DNA of 64,000 bases from Ectothiorhodospira haloalkaliphila ATCC 51935 (GCF_000633935.1 NZ_KK214998.1:1254010-1318009), one strand, 5' to 3'. Positions 8,240 through 17,304 are shown, counted from the first letter of the stretch. The notes: a model not told the origin generated them from the sequence alone. A program made the numbers and translations.

Positions 8240-8698
8240 TCATGCGTGAGGGTCAGCGGGCGGAACCCGCAACGACAAGGTGACCGGCCCATCATTGATG
8301 AGCGAGACGGCCATATGGGCTCCGAACTGGCCCGTGGCGACATGCGGCCAGGCGTGACGGGCCTGGCTCACCAGCTCATTGAACAGACGCTCGCCTTCCT
8401 CGGGCGGGGCGGCAGGGGTGAAACTGGGGCGCATGCCCTTGCGGGTGTCGGCGGCCAGGGTGAACTGGGGTACGAGCAGCAGGCCACCCTGGATATCGCG
8501 GACGGACAGGTTCATGCGACCCTCGGCATCCTCGAACACCCGGTAACCCAGCAGTCGCTCCAGCAGGCGTTCGACCTGGGCGGGGCCATCGCCCCGCTCC
8601 ACCCCCACCAGCACCAGCAGGCCGACGTCGATGGACCCGACTGTTTGACCGTCCACCTCCACGCTGGCGCGCGTCACCCTCTGCAGCAGGCCGATCAT
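8240..8698 (-). CDS. dtd: D-aminoacyl-tRNA deacylase
   Basis: Hydrolyses D-amino acids wrongly attached to tRNA; cytoplasmic, 152 aa, the usual family length. The start is the ATG at 8698, which overlaps the stop of pip as ATGA, implying translational coupling. The second signature NDGPVT is intact near the C terminus. The first, normally SQFTL, reads PQFTL here, so the Ser is replaced by Pro. Longer upstream frames belong to the pip gene. The call is secure; whether the Pro changes activity cannot be told. Confidence 0.93.
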   Translation of the reverse strand: MIGLLQRVTRASVEVDGQTVGSIDVGLLVLVGVERGDGPAQVERLLERLLGYRVFEDAEGRMNLSVRDIQGGLLLVPQFTLAADTRKGMRPSFTPAAPPEEGERLFNELVSQARHAWPHVATGQFGAHMAVSLINDGPVTLSLRVPPADPHA

Positions 8699-9651
8699 GC
8701 CAGACGATCCGCCAGGGCGTTGGTGGCGGCCACCAGTTCGCGGGTGATCCCTGGCTCGCTGGCGGAGTGACCGGCATCGGGCACGATATGCAGATCCGCC
8801 ACCGGCCATGCCTTGTGCAGGGCCCAGGCCTGATCCACGGGACAGACCACATCGTAACGGCCATGCACGATGGTGCCCGGGATATCGGCGAGCAGATGGG
8901 CATCACGGAGCAACTGGTCCGGCTCCAGAAAGCACAGGTGCTTGAAGTAATGGCATTCAACCCGGGCCAGACTCAGGGCCACATAAGGGTCCTGGAAATG
9001 CGCCACCACGCGTGGATCGGTGGTCAGGGTGGCGGCCCGGCCCTCCCATTGAGACCATGTCTTGGCGGCCGCCATGCGCGCCACCTCGTCATCGCTGGTG
9101 AGCCTACGATAGTATGCCTCCACCATGTCATCACGCTCTGCCTCGGGAATGGGCTCCAGATAGTCTTCCCAGTAATCCGGGAACAGTCGCCCGGCGCCAT
9201 CCTGATAGAACCACTGGATGTCCTGGCGCCGGCACAGGAAGATCCCCCGCAGGATCATGCCCAGCACCCGCTGCGGGTGGCGCTGGGCATAGGCCAGGGC
9301 CAGGGTGGAGCCCCAGGAACCACCGAAGACGACCCAGCGATCGATGCCCAGGTGCTCGCGGATGCGCTCCATGTCGTCCACCAGATCCCAGGTGGTGTTG
9401 TTCTCCAGGCTCGCGTGAGGGGTGGAACGGCCGCAGCCTCGCTGATCAAACAGCACGATCCGGTACCGGGCGGGATCGAAGAAACGCCGGTGCCACACAT
9501 CACAACCAGCGCCCGGCCCGCCATGGAGGAAGATCACCGGCAACCCCGAGCGGTTGCCACACTCCTCCAGGTACAGACGATGAGTGTTGTCCACGCTCAG
9601 TTGCTGGGAACCATGGGGCTGGATGCTGGGGTAAAGAAGATCGCTGGGCAT
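8695..9651 (-). CDS. pip: proline iminopeptidase, alpha/beta hydrolase
   Basis: Removes N-terminal proline from peptides; predicted cytoplasmic, 318 aa, typical length. The oxyanion motif HGGPGAG and the nucleophile elbow GGSWGS are clear, and catalytic Asp and His lie in the expected C-terminal part (GHSA). The ATG at 9651 is preceded by GGTGAG. It forms a two-gene operon with dtd through a 4-base overlap. Confidence 0.94.
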   Translation of the reverse strand: MPSDLLYPSIQPHGSQQLSVDNTHRLYLEECGNRSGLPVIFLHGGPGAGCDVWHRRFFDPARYRIVLFDQRGCGRSTPHASLENNTTWDLVDDMERIREHLGIDRWVVFGGSWGSTLALAYAQRHPQRVLGMILRGIFLCRRQDIQWFYQDGAGRLFPDYWEDYLEPIPEAERDDMVEAYYRRLTSDDEVARMAAAKTWSQWEGRAATLTTDPRVVAHFQDPYVALSLARVECHYFKHLCFLEPDQLLRDAHLLADIPGTIVHGRYDVVCPVDQAWALHKAWPVADLHIVPDAGHSASEPGITRELVAATNALADRLA

Positions 9652-9841
9652 GGGCGCTCACCGCTGAAGGGAAAATACTGACCCGTATTTTAAAAGTAAT
9701 GACACGATCCATGTGTTGGAGAGTTCAAGAAATGGTGGCATTGAGGCCCCGGCCAGGCGGCGCCCTGGGGCAGCGCCATGAGACCAGGCATCGACTGGCG
9801 TGAGGGAGCAAAAACAGGAGGTTTTCGGGGCGACGACGCCG

Positions 9842-9859
9842 TGTAGGAAAATCCCTACA
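9842..9859 (+). promoter_or_regulatory. GacA/UvrY/LetA-type activator box
   Basis: TGTAGGAAAATCCCTACA is a perfect dyad TGTAGG-N6-CCTACA. It fits the TGTAAG-N6-CTTACA pattern known upstream of rsmY, rsmZ and csrB. It lies about 80-95 bases before the inferred start of a small RNA with CsrB-like features. Confidence 0.65.
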
Positions 9860-9935
9860 GAAAAAACCCGCAAAACGGCAAAAAAGGGCTTTTCAGGCGT
9901 TACAGACCCGACACTTCGTGTGGGATCATATTCCC

Positions 9936-10096
9936 CATGGTGCAAGACGCGCCGGGCAAGGAACCCTGGATTGCCGGGATCAAGGATTGACACCAGCCAG
10001 GCGTGGAAAGAATCCACTTGGGAGGCAAGGACGCCGCTTCAATCACCTTATGCCAGGATGGCATGGCCCTCGTCAGGGATGGCGAGGGTTTTTTTT
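9936..10096 (+). ncRNA. candidate CsrB/RsmZ-type small RNA sequestering CsrA
   Basis: About 160 bases, with an approximate 5' end, holding repeated GGA motifs in small hairpins as CsrA-titrating RNAs do. Seen: GGG-CAAGGAA-CCC at 9954-9966; TCAA-GGA-TTGA at 9980-9990; GTGGA-AAGAA-TCCAC at 10003-10017; GGC-AAGGAC-GCC at 10024-10035; ATGCC-AGGAT-GGCAT at 10050-10064; and the terminator hairpin whose loop contains CAGGGATGG. A GacA-type box lies upstream. No long reading frame with a ribosome binding site covers it. A poorly defined -10 (CATATT at 9927) is the weakest part. CsrA and the GacS/GacA pair are not in the window. Confidence 0.65.
10067..10096 (+). terminator. terminator of the CsrB-like RNA
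   Basis: CCCTCG and CGAGGG form a 6-bp stem around a 10-base loop, followed by eight T. It ends 69 bases before ttcA, so it closes a transcript that is not ttcA. Confidence 0.85.
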
Positions 10097-10164
10097 GCCC
10101 GCAAGACGCAGCGGTCTTCCCCGGGCTTGCCCACCGCCCACCCAGTGGTTATCGTCGGTCAGCC

Positions 10165-10974
10165 ATGACCCAGCCCACACGCCCTTCCCGCTCTCTCATC
10201 CGCTGCACCGGCCGCGCCATCGGCGATTTTCGCATGATCCGCGAAGGGGATCGACTGCTCCTGGGGCTCTCGGGAGGCAAGGATTCACTCACCCTGCTGC
10301 ATCTGCTGCTGTACTTTCAGGCCCGGGCACCGGTGCGTTTTGAACTGGGCGCGGTCACCATCGACCCCCAGACCGGCCTGACCGACAAACGAGCGCTGAT
10401 TCCCTATCTGGATGACCTGAAGGTGCCCTACCACTACGTGAGCGAGCCCATCCTGGAGCGGGCCGAAAAGCATCTGGACAACCATTCTTACTGTGCCTTC
10501 TGCTCGCGCATGCGCCGTGGACTGATCTACCGCACCGCCCGGGAGCACGGATATACGGCGATCGCGCTGGGCCAGCACCTGGATGACCTGGCCGAGAGTT
10601 TTCTCATGAGCGCCTTCAACGGAGGGCGCCTGAAGACCATGAAAGCTCATTACCGGATTGAAAGCGGTGACCTGCGGGTGATCCGCCCACTGGTCTATGC
10701 GCGAGAGCGTCAGATCCAGGATTTTGCCCACGCCGCCGCACTGCCCATCCAGGACGAGAACTGTCCCACCCGCTACGGCACGCCCACCCAACGCCCGCGC
10801 ATGAAGGCCTTGCTGGCCCGGGAGGAGGCCGATAACCCCCATCTCTTCAAGAGCCTGGTGCGCACCTTGATGCCGCTGATGTCCGTGGGCCTGGATGACG
10901 TGCCCCAGGCGGATGAGGCCGACGCACCTGGCGCCGCCAACCCAACGGAGGCGGTTGTTTCATGGAAGCCCTGA
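10165..10974 (+). CDS. ttcA: TtcA-family tRNA 2-thiocytidine synthetase (PP-loop)
   Basis: ATP-dependent enzyme thiolating cytidine 32 of tRNA; cytoplasmic, 269 aa from the ATG at 10165. The PP-loop SGGKDS is near residue 40, followed by CAFC and a later Cys in ENCPTRY, which together fit the three-Cys iron-sulfur site of TtcA. The HLDD motif is present. It is shorter than E. coli TtcA (about 311 aa), mainly at the termini. An upstream in-frame extension runs through the small RNA terminator and was rejected. The next gene overlaps its end by 13 bases. Confidence 0.88.
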   Translation: MTQPTRPSRSLIRCTGRAIGDFRMIREGDRLLLGLSGGKDSLTLLHLLLYFQARAPVRFELGAVTIDPQTGLTDKRALIPYLDDLKVPYHYVSEPILERAEKHLDNHSYCAFCSRMRRGLIYRTAREHGYTAIALGQHLDDLAESFLMSAFNGGRLKTMKAHYRIESGDLRVIRPLVYARERQIQDFAHAAALPIQDENCPTRYGTPTQRPRMKALLAREEADNPHLFKSLVRTLMPLMSVGLDDVPQADEADAPGAANPTEAVVSWKP

Positions 10975-11837
10975 TCCGGCTGGCCTTCGCCCTGCTGGCC
11001 CGCCTGCCTCTGAGGGTCAATCACGCCCTGGGGGCGGGCCTGGGGTGGCTTGCCTGGGGATTGCGTACTGACCTTCGGCGCGTGTCGCTGATCAATCTGG
11101 GACTGTGTTTTCCCGAGCAGGACGCCGGCTGGCATCGGCGCGTGGCCCGGGCCAGCCTGATGGAAACGGGCAAGACCCTCACGGAAGCCCCCTGGCTGTG
11201 GCATGCAGGGCCGCAACGGATCGCGGCCCTGCGCCAGGCCGGCGAGGGCGAAGCGCACCTGACCGAGGCCCTGACACAGGGTCGGGGGGCCTTCTTCGTA
11301 TCGCCGCATCTGGGCAGTTGGGAATATTCCGGATTACAGGCCGTGAGCTTCGGCCCCATGACCAACCTCTACCGCCCGCCACGCATGCAGGCCCTGGATG
11401 CCCCCCTGCGGGAGGCGCGCCAGGCCACCGGTGCCCAACTGGTACCCACGGACCGCCGCGGCATCCGCCTGATCAAGGAAGCCCTGGCCCGGGGGGAAAT
11501 CGTCGGCATGCTGCCGGATCAGACCCCCAAGGGGGCTCAGGGGGTGTTTGCACCCTTCTTTGGCCAGCCAGCCATGACCATGACCCTGCTGCCCAAGCTG
11601 GCGGCCCACCGCCACACGCCGGTGGTCTTCGCCTTTGCCGAACGCCTGCCCCGGGGCCTGGGCTATCGATACCGGTGCATCCCGGCGCCAGAGGCCATTT
11701 ACGACCAGGACCCGCAGGTGGCCGCAACAGCAGTGAATCATGCGGCCGAGGCGCTCATACGGCAATGTCCCGAGCAGTACATGTGGAGTTACAAGCGGTT
11801 CAAGGTCAGGCCCGCCGACACGCCCGGGCGGTATTGA
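10962..11837 (+). CDS. LpxL/HtrB-family lysophospholipid (lipid A) acyltransferase
   Basis: Inner-membrane acyltransferase, 291 aa, likely adding a secondary acyl chain to lipid A or acylating a similar lipid. A hydrophobic N terminus (about 5-32) serves as anchor. The catalytic HX4E motif is HLGSWE at about residue 116, and DQTPKG with the APFFG segment matches the family. It overlaps ttcA by 13 bases on the same strand. A second member of the family is at 61893. Which acyl chain or substrate it uses cannot be told. Confidence 0.9.
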   Translation: MEALIRLAFALLARLPLRVNHALGAGLGWLAWGLRTDLRRVSLINLGLCFPEQDAGWHRRVARASLMETGKTLTEAPWLWHAGPQRIAALRQAGEGEAHLTEALTQGRGAFFVSPHLGSWEYSGLQAVSFGPMTNLYRPPRMQALDAPLREARQATGAQLVPTDRRGIRLIKEALARGEIVGMLPDQTPKGAQGVFAPFFGQPAMTMTLLPKLAAHRHTPVVFAFAERLPRGLGYRYRCIPAPEAIYDQDPQVAATAVNHAAEALIRQCPEQYMWSYKRFKVRPADTPGRY

Positions 11838-11846
11838 TGCGGGCAT

Positions 11847-12122
11847 TCATTCATCAATGAACGCCACGGCCACCTCACGATCACCCACTCGCACCACACG
11901 CCCATGAACCAGGGGCGGTGCCTCACCATCCCCCAGGGCACCCTCCACACGCACCTGGATCCGCTCCCCCATCACCGGGGCATCCTCACCTGCGACCAGC
12001 AGCAACACGCCATTGCCGCTCAGATCACGGGTTTGAACCCTGCGGGCGGGGCGACCCTCACGAAACAATTCCACCGCCACCTCCACTGGCAGACGGGGAT
12101 GCTGACGCCGATCCGATTCCAT
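11847..12122 (-). CDS. PilZ domain protein, probable c-di-GMP receptor
   Basis: Single PilZ domain of 91 aa. The N-terminal RXXXR-type motif is RRQHPR and the second motif is DLSGNG (D-x-S-x-x-G), both needed to bind c-di-GMP. The start at 12122 puts the RRQHPR motif at the very N terminus as in other stand-alone PilZ proteins; an upstream in-frame ATG would add 18 residues. It is convergent with the acyltransferase. Two GGDEF/EAL proteins in the window could supply the ligand. The target of the protein is unknown. Confidence 0.88.
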   Translation of the reverse strand: MESDRRQHPRLPVEVAVELFREGRPARRVQTRDLSGNGVLLLVAGEDAPVMGERIQVRVEGALGDGEAPPLVHGRVVRVGDREVAVAFIDE

Positions 12123-12213
12123 CTCTTCAAGACTCCCAAGGGCTGGCACGGTCCGGCAACTTGGCGGACAGGGCATTCATGACAATAGGTTCTTATAACC
12201 TCATTTATCCATA

Positions 12214-12274
12214 TTGGATCAATCGCCATACCTGGCTATATATTGATCCATCGCAAGTAATTCGCGATTGGACC
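12214..12274 (+). promoter_or_regulatory. operator-like dyads upstream of fccAB
   Basis: This AT-rich island holds TTGGATCAATCGCC (12214-12227), ATTGATCCATCGCAAG (12242-12257) and an inverted TTCGCGATTGGACC (12261-12274). ATCGC (12250-12254) and GCGAT (12264-12268) form a dyad. The middle element matches 15 of 16 bases at 8138-8153 upstream of mtrA. A weak sigma-70 type pair, TTGGAC (12268) and TATGCT (12292), follows with 18-base spacing. Confidence 0.55.
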
Positions 12275-12375
12275 CGGATTGCTTCTAAGGATATGCTGAT
12301 ATTGAATTTAGGTAGCCACCCAAGGGTCGGCCGCCTCAGACGAGAAGACCAAACACCTGGAGAAGCTTGCCCGTC

Positions 12376-12678
12376 ATGATACGCAAACACATTACATCCG
12401 CCACCCTGGCCCTGGCTGCCATCGGCGCCGTATCGGTAGTCCAGGCGGACGTCACCCGGGGCGAACTGATGGCCACCACCTGCTTTGCCTGCCATGGCAC
12501 CGACGGACACAGCGCCGGATCCATGCCCAGCATCTACGGGTATCCCCCCGAGATCATGATCAATCAGATGAAGGCCTTCCGTGATGGCCGGCGTCCGGCC
12601 ACGGTCATGGATCGTCATGCCACCGGCTACACCGATGAGGAAATCGAACTCATCGCCGAATACCTGAGCCGACAATAA
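12376..12678 (+). CDS. fccA: monoheme cytochrome c subunit of flavocytochrome c sulfide dehydrogenase
   Basis: Small periplasmic class I cytochrome c, 100 aa, with a cleavable signal peptide (about 1-25) and one heme motif, CFACH, at about residue 38. The Met near MPSIYG is a likely axial ligand. The ATG at 12376 is preferred over a TTG at 12367 because GGAGAAG is correctly spaced. It ends 20 bases before the flavoprotein gene. In Fcc it passes electrons from sulfide oxidation to the respiratory or photosynthetic chain. The monoheme form is known from some Fcc enzymes; others have a diheme subunit. Confidence 0.88.
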   Translation: MIRKHITSATLALAAIGAVSVVQADVTRGELMATTCFACHGTDGHSAGSMPSIYGYPPEIMINQMKAFRDGRRPATVMDRHATGYTDEEIELIAEYLSRQ

Positions 12679-12698
12679 CAAGCAGGGGGCTTCACATC

Positions 12699-13994
12699 AT
12701 GCAACAGCGATTTTCACGCAGAAACTTTCTCCGTGCACTGGGGGCCGGGGGAGCCGCCACTGCACTGGCCGCCTGCGGCACCATGCCGGGAGCGCGCCGT
12801 CGCGGCCCCAACGTGGTGGTTGTGGGGGGCGGCCCCGGAGGCGCCACCACGGCCAAATACCTGAAACGGTTCAACCCCGGCATTCAGGTCACCCTGGTGG
12901 AGCCCAAGGCCACTTACCATACCTGCTTTGGCTCGAACTGGGTGCTCGGCGGCCTGGCCGAAATGGACGACATCGCGCAGACCTACGGGGCGCTGAAGGA
13001 CCGGCACGATGTGAATATCGTGCAGGATACGGTCACTGCCATTGATCCCGATGCCAGGCAGGTACGCCTGGCCGGGGGAGACACCCTTTCCTACGACAAA
13101 CTGGTGGTCTCCCCGGGGATCGACTTCCGCTTCGACGCGGTGGAAGGCTACAGCGAGGCGGTCTCCCGGGACATCCCCCATGCCTGGAAAGCGGGTGAGC
13201 AAACCCGCATCCTCAGGGATCAGTTGCGCGCCATGGACGATGGCGGGGTCTTCGTGCTGGTGGCTCCGGGCAATCCCTTCCGCTGCCCCCCAGGGCCCTA
13301 TGAGCGGGCCAGCATGGTGGCCCACTACTTCAAGCAGCACAAACCCCGCTCCAAGGTCATCATCCTTGATAACAAGGAGAACTTCTCCAAGCAGGGTCTG
13401 TTCATGGCCGGCTGGGAACGCCTCTACGGGGACATGATCGAATGGGTGCCCAGTTCCCAGGGTGGCCAGGTGGAGCAGGTGGACCCCGAGACACGCACCG
13501 TGTATTCGGACGGGGGACTGACCCGCTTCCGCGCCGACGTACTCAACTTCGTGCCGTCACAGCAGGCGGGTGCCATCGCCCGGGAGGCCGGCCTGGCAGA
13601 CGACACGGGCTGGTGCCCGGTGGATCAGCTCACCTTCCGGTCAGACAAGCACGAGGACATCTTCGTGATCGGGGATGCCTGCATCGCCGGCGCCATGCCC
13701 AAGTCGGGACACTCGGCCAACACCCAGGGCAAGGCGGTGGCAGCGGCCATCGTGCGGGCCATGAACGACCAGGACATGCTGCCCCTGTCCACGGTGAACA
13801 CCTGCTACAGCCTGATCGGCCCCGATTACGGCATCACGGTGGCGGCGGTGTATCGCTTCGAGGATGGCGGTATCGCCGGAGTGCCTGGCTCAGGCGGCGT
13901 AAGTCCCTCTGAAGCCAGCGATGCCTTCCGGCGCCAGGAGGCCCGTTACGCCCAGGGGTGGTACGACAGCATCACGGCGGACACCTGGGGCTGA
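12699..13994 (+). CDS. fccB: flavocytochrome c sulfide dehydrogenase, FAD subunit (FccB/SoxF)
   Basis: Periplasmic sulfide-oxidising flavoprotein, 431 aa. It begins with a Tat signal, SRRNFLRAL at about 6-14. The dinucleotide fold GGGPGG is at about 43-48. Cys76 in YHTCFGSN matches the Cys that covalently binds FAD in Allochromatium FccB, and Cys196 (FRCPPGPYE) and Cys369 (NTCYSL) match its redox-active pair. It is co-oriented with fccA. Sulfide would be oxidised to sulfur or polysulfide with electrons passed to FccA. It supports a sulfur-oxidising lifestyle. Confidence 0.93.
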   Translation: MQQRFSRRNFLRALGAGGAATALAACGTMPGARRRGPNVVVVGGGPGGATTAKYLKRFNPGIQVTLVEPKATYHTCFGSNWVLGGLAEMDDIAQTYGALKDRHDVNIVQDTVTAIDPDARQVRLAGGDTLSYDKLVVSPGIDFRFDAVEGYSEAVSRDIPHAWKAGEQTRILRDQLRAMDDGGVFVLVAPGNPFRCPPGPYERASMVAHYFKQHKPRSKVIILDNKENFSKQGLFMAGWERLYGDMIEWVPSSQGGQVEQVDPETRTVYSDGGLTRFRADVLNFVPSQQAGAIAREAGLADDTGWCPVDQLTFRSDKHEDIFVIGDACIAGAMPKSGHSANTQGKAVAAAIVRAMNDQDMLPLSTVNTCYSLIGPDYGITVAAVYRFEDGGIAGVPGSGGVSPSEASDAFRRQEARYAQGWYDSITADTWG

Positions 13995-14095
13995 CAAAAC
14001 CCGGGGCAGACCTGTGGGTGTGTCCCGGGGCCCGCGATGGCGTTGGGGCTTGGGCGACCGGGGGGCACCCCCACGGCCCCTGGTTTCCTTGGCCC

Positions 14096-14302
14096 TCAGG
14101 CGTTGAGATCGGGGATCAACTGGCTTTCCAGTCGAGCGATGGAGTCCTTCAGGATGAGCTTGCGTTTCTTCAGCCGGGTCAGGCGGATCTGATCCACGAA
14201 CGGCCCTTCGGACAGGCGCTCAATGGCCTCGTCCAGGGCACGATGCTCCTCTTTGAGTTCACTCAGCCGCGTTCGCACCGAGTCCAGATTCGGGATAGTC
14301 AA
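14096..14302 (-). CDS. YdcH/DUF465 family small helical protein
   Basis: 68 aa, almost entirely charged and helical, with heptad-like spacing of Leu and Ile, as in the YdcH family. The start appears to be TTG at 14302, since GGAGGA lies 7 bases upstream and no ATG is nearer. Function of the family is unknown. It lies between the convergent fccB gene and the c-di-GMP enzyme gene upstream of it on its own strand. Confidence 0.85.
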   Translation of the reverse strand: MTIPNLDSVRTRLSELKEEHRALDEAIERLSEGPFVDQIRLTRLKKRKLILKDSIARLESQLIPDLNA

Positions 14303-14386
14303 GCAGAATCCTCCGCCAGGGGGTCGGCGACATCATCCCAGATCCCCGGCGTGGGCGCCATGCCCTGCACCCAGCCCCGCGCTCGA

Positions 14387-17302
14387 TCATGACAGCGGGT
14401 ACACGCGGTCGGATTGCACCAATTCCCGGGCAGGGCCTTCCGCCAGGGCCGGGGCAAACAGATAACCCTGCCCCACCTGGCATCCCAACTCACGCAGATG
14501 TGCAGCCTGACCGACTGTCTCGATACCTTCGGCCACAACGATCTTGTCAAGGGCGCCGGCGATGGAAATCACTGCCTGGATGATGGCGGCGTGGCCGGCA
14601 TCCACACTCAGACGACGCACGAATGAACGGTCAATCTTGACCACATCGAAGGGAAAGTCGCGCAACTGGCTCAGGGAGGAGTAACCGGTGCCAAAATCAT
14701 CAATGCAAAGGGACACGCCGATGGCCTTCAGGCCCTCCATGACCTCCAGGGCCTGGGCGGCATTCTCGATCAGGGCCGACTCGGTGAGTTCCACCTTGAT
14801 GCAGGCCCCGGGTATCTGATGGTGCTCCAGAGCTGCGGCCAGCACAGACACCAGTTCCGGATCCCGCAACTGCTTGCCCGACACGTTCACATTCACGGGC
14901 AGACAGGGGGCGCCGACGGCGCTGCGTTCCAGATGCCAGCGGGCCGCCTGGGCCACGCTCTCCCGGATGACCCAGCGCCCCAGGGGCAGGATCAGGCCAC
15001 TGTGCTCGGCCGCGGGGATGAACACATCCGGGGGAACGGCCTTGCCGTCGGCGCTCCGCCAGCGGGCAAGGGCCTCAAATCCGACCAGACGCCCCGTCTC
15101 CAGGGCAACCAGGGGCTGATAATTGAGCTGGAACTCATTGTGCTCCAGCGCCCTGCGCATGGCGTTTTCCAGGTTGAGCCGCTCCACTGCACGCGTGTGC
15201 ATGGCGGTATTGAAAAAGGCGCTACCGCCCCGGGCCCGGGACTTGGCCTGGTACATGGCCGTATCGGCGTTGCGCAGCAGCTCATCGGCACGCAGATCCT
15301 CATCCGTGCTCTTGGCGATCCCCATGCTGAAGGTGATGAACAGCTCCTCATCTCCCGCCCGGATGGGTTCGGCCATGGCGTCGCGGATGCGTTGCACCAC
15401 CTTGTGGATTTCGTCTTCGTCGGGCAAATCCTCCAGCAGCACCGTGAATTCATCGCCCCCCAGGCGCGCCACGGTGTCGCCAGGACGCAGCAACCGCCGC
15501 AACCGCTCAGCCGCCTGCACCAGCACCCGGTCCCCCATGGCATGCCCCAGGGAGTCGTTGATGGTCTTGAAGTCGTCCAGGTCCAGGAACAGCACCGCAA
15601 ACTCGAAATCGGCACGACGGGCCCGATAAATGGCCTGTGTAAGCCGGTCCAGGAACAGGGTCCGGTTGGGCAGGCCGGTGAGGCCATCATGCAAGGCATC
15701 GTGCCTGAGCCGCTCCTGGATACGCCGCTGCTCAGTGATGTCCGTCATGGAGCCGGCCATACGATGGGCCACCCCCTCGTCATCACGCACCGCCAGGCCA
15801 CGAAAGCGCATCCACAGGTAGCCATCATGCTCATGCAGCACACGCTGGTCACTCTCCAGCCAGTCACTGCGTCCCTCCAGGTGGGCCTTCACGTCCCGCC
15901 TCAGACTGGCCACGTCGTCGGGATGCACACGCACGAACCAGGCCTCCGGGGAGTCCCCCAGGTCCACATCCCGGCAACCCAGCATGGCCTTCCAGCGGGG
16001 CGAGAAATAGATGCGGTCGGTGTCCAGGTTCCAGTCCCACAGACCATCGTTGGCCCCGGCGGCCGCCAGCTCGTAGCGCTCACGCTCCACCGACAGTTCG
16101 TGCATCTTTTCGGTCAGGGATCGGTTCTTACGCTGCACGTCCCGTTCCAGGAACTCCAGGCGATCCGCCAGGCCGAGGGTGATGCGCTCCAGCAGGGTCA
16201 GTTCATCGGGCAGTCGCGGACGACGGGAAAGATCCAGCTGCTCCCGGGCTGCCGCGAAGCGATGCTCCGCCAGCAGGGGAAGCAACCCGGCCACACGCCG
16301 CAATCGTGCCAGGGGTTGCCGGGTCAGGGCCACCACAGCCAGCATGAAGACCATCAGCCCGGCCAGACCGATGAACAGGTTCTGCCAGCGGGCCGCCGCG
16401 ATCTGTCTTCGGGCCTCGGTGACGTCCGAGATCACGGCCGCCAGGACGCGATCCTCCGGGTGGGTTCCTGGCAGGTCGAAGGGCATCATTTCGAAAGAGC
16501 GATCCCCCAGCACCGCCTCTCGACGCCCCCGCCTCTCCATGGTGCTTTTTACCTGCACCAACGTCTTGTCCTCCAGCAGCGGCCGCAACACATCCTGCCG
16601 GGTGAGGGCCACCAACTGCCCCCCCTGGCTCTGGGGACGCAGGTCCAGCGTCCCATCCGGCAGTGCCTTGCCCTCGGGATCCTCGATCAGGGCAATATCC
16701 AGCTGCGAGATTCCCTGGAAGGCGAGCACCAGATCACCCAGGGTGCGGCCCAGCACGATGGCGCCCAGGGTCCCCTCCTCCCCCAGGATCGGCGCCACGG
16801 CCTTGGTCAGGCACAGCCCCTGGCAGTGGGTGAACACCAGCGGCCGTTCAGTGGCAAGCACCTGGTCGACGGCCCCCCGCATCTTGGGGCAGTCCTCGCA
16901 AGATGGCACCCCCACACTGGATTGCAGCATGACTTCCCCATCGGCATCCAGAAACGCCGCCAGTGCCAGATCCGCGTCCATCTGCAATGATGCCCAGAGC
17001 GGGCGAAAGGCCGCTTCCAGTTGGCTGACGTCCCCCGCCTGCAAGGCCTCGCGCACGCCGGACAAGGCGGGGACCAGATGGGCCAGACTCAGCAACTCCG
17101 CATGAGACTGCTGGGAAAGCCCCTCCAACTGTTCCAGGGCACGGGTCTGCTCCAGGGCGCGCTGCCCTTCGTACTGCTGTTGCAGATTGTAATGACTGAA
17201 CAGGGCAAAGGTGGCCAGCAGCAGGAGCAGCAACACGCCGAAGATGGCCAGAAACTTCCACTTCAGGCTGACAAATCCCTGGGAGATGGCTTCCTGGTAC
17301 AT
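14387..17302 (-). CDS. membrane sensor GGDEF/EAL c-di-GMP enzyme with PAS domain
   Basis: 971 aa. A first membrane helix (about 15-35) and a second (about 308-328) enclose a periplasmic sensor region. That region has four Cys in two clusters, C135/C138 and C160/C164. A PAS domain (about 415-530) precedes GGDEF (GGDEF motif near residue 615, intact) and EAL (EAL motif near 741, with DDFGTGYSS), so both cyclase and phosphodiesterase activity are possible. It starts 2 bases after the porin gene, which itself overlaps a periplasmic binding protein gene, making a three-gene operon. This arrangement suggests that the enzyme reports on something the other two handle. Confidence 0.93.
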   Translation of the reverse strand: MYQEAISQGFVSLKWKFLAIFGVLLLLLLATFALFSHYNLQQQYEGQRALEQTRALEQLEGLSQQSHAELLSLAHLVPALSGVREALQAGDVSQLEAAFRPLWASLQMDADLALAAFLDADGEVMLQSSVGVPSCEDCPKMRGAVDQVLATERPLVFTHCQGLCLTKAVAPILGEEGTLGAIVLGRTLGDLVLAFQGISQLDIALIEDPEGKALPDGTLDLRPQSQGGQLVALTRQDVLRPLLEDKTLVQVKSTMERRGRREAVLGDRSFEMMPFDLPGTHPEDRVLAAVISDVTEARRQIAAARWQNLFIGLAGLMVFMLAVVALTRQPLARLRRVAGLLPLLAEHRFAAAREQLDLSRRPRLPDELTLLERITLGLADRLEFLERDVQRKNRSLTEKMHELSVERERYELAAAGANDGLWDWNLDTDRIYFSPRWKAMLGCRDVDLGDSPEAWFVRVHPDDVASLRRDVKAHLEGRSDWLESDQRVLHEHDGYLWMRFRGLAVRDDEGVAHRMAGSMTDITEQRRIQERLRHDALHDGLTGLPNRTLFLDRLTQAIYRARRADFEFAVLFLDLDDFKTINDSLGHAMGDRVLVQAAERLRRLLRPGDTVARLGGDEFTVLLEDLPDEDEIHKVVQRIRDAMAEPIRAGDEELFITFSMGIAKSTDEDLRADELLRNADTAMYQAKSRARGGSAFFNTAMHTRAVERLNLENAMRRALEHNEFQLNYQPLVALETGRLVGFEALARWRSADGKAVPPDVFIPAAEHSGLILPLGRWVIRESVAQAARWHLERSAVGAPCLPVNVNVSGKQLRDPELVSVLAAALEHHQIPGACIKVELTESALIENAAQALEVMEGLKAIGVSLCIDDFGTGYSSLSQLRDFPFDVVKIDRSFVRRLSVDAGHAAIIQAVISIAGALDKIVVAEGIETVGQAAHLRELGCQVGQGYLFAPALAEGPARELVQSDRVYPLS

Positions 17303-17304
17303 GA

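Noticed and set aside
10003-10164. N-terminal extension of ttcA
   Set aside because: The in-frame extension passes through the small RNA hairpins and terminator and has no ribosome binding site; the family starts near 10165.
12268-12284. sigma-54 like TTGGACCCGGATTGCTT upstream of fccA
   Set aside because: GG and GC are 9 bases apart, not 10; a one-base change is known to abolish sigma-54 promoters.
14819-16990. A 723-residue open frame on the plus strand
   Set aside because: It is antisense to the GGDEF/EAL gene at 14387-17302 and has a low-complexity His/Gln/Pro composition.
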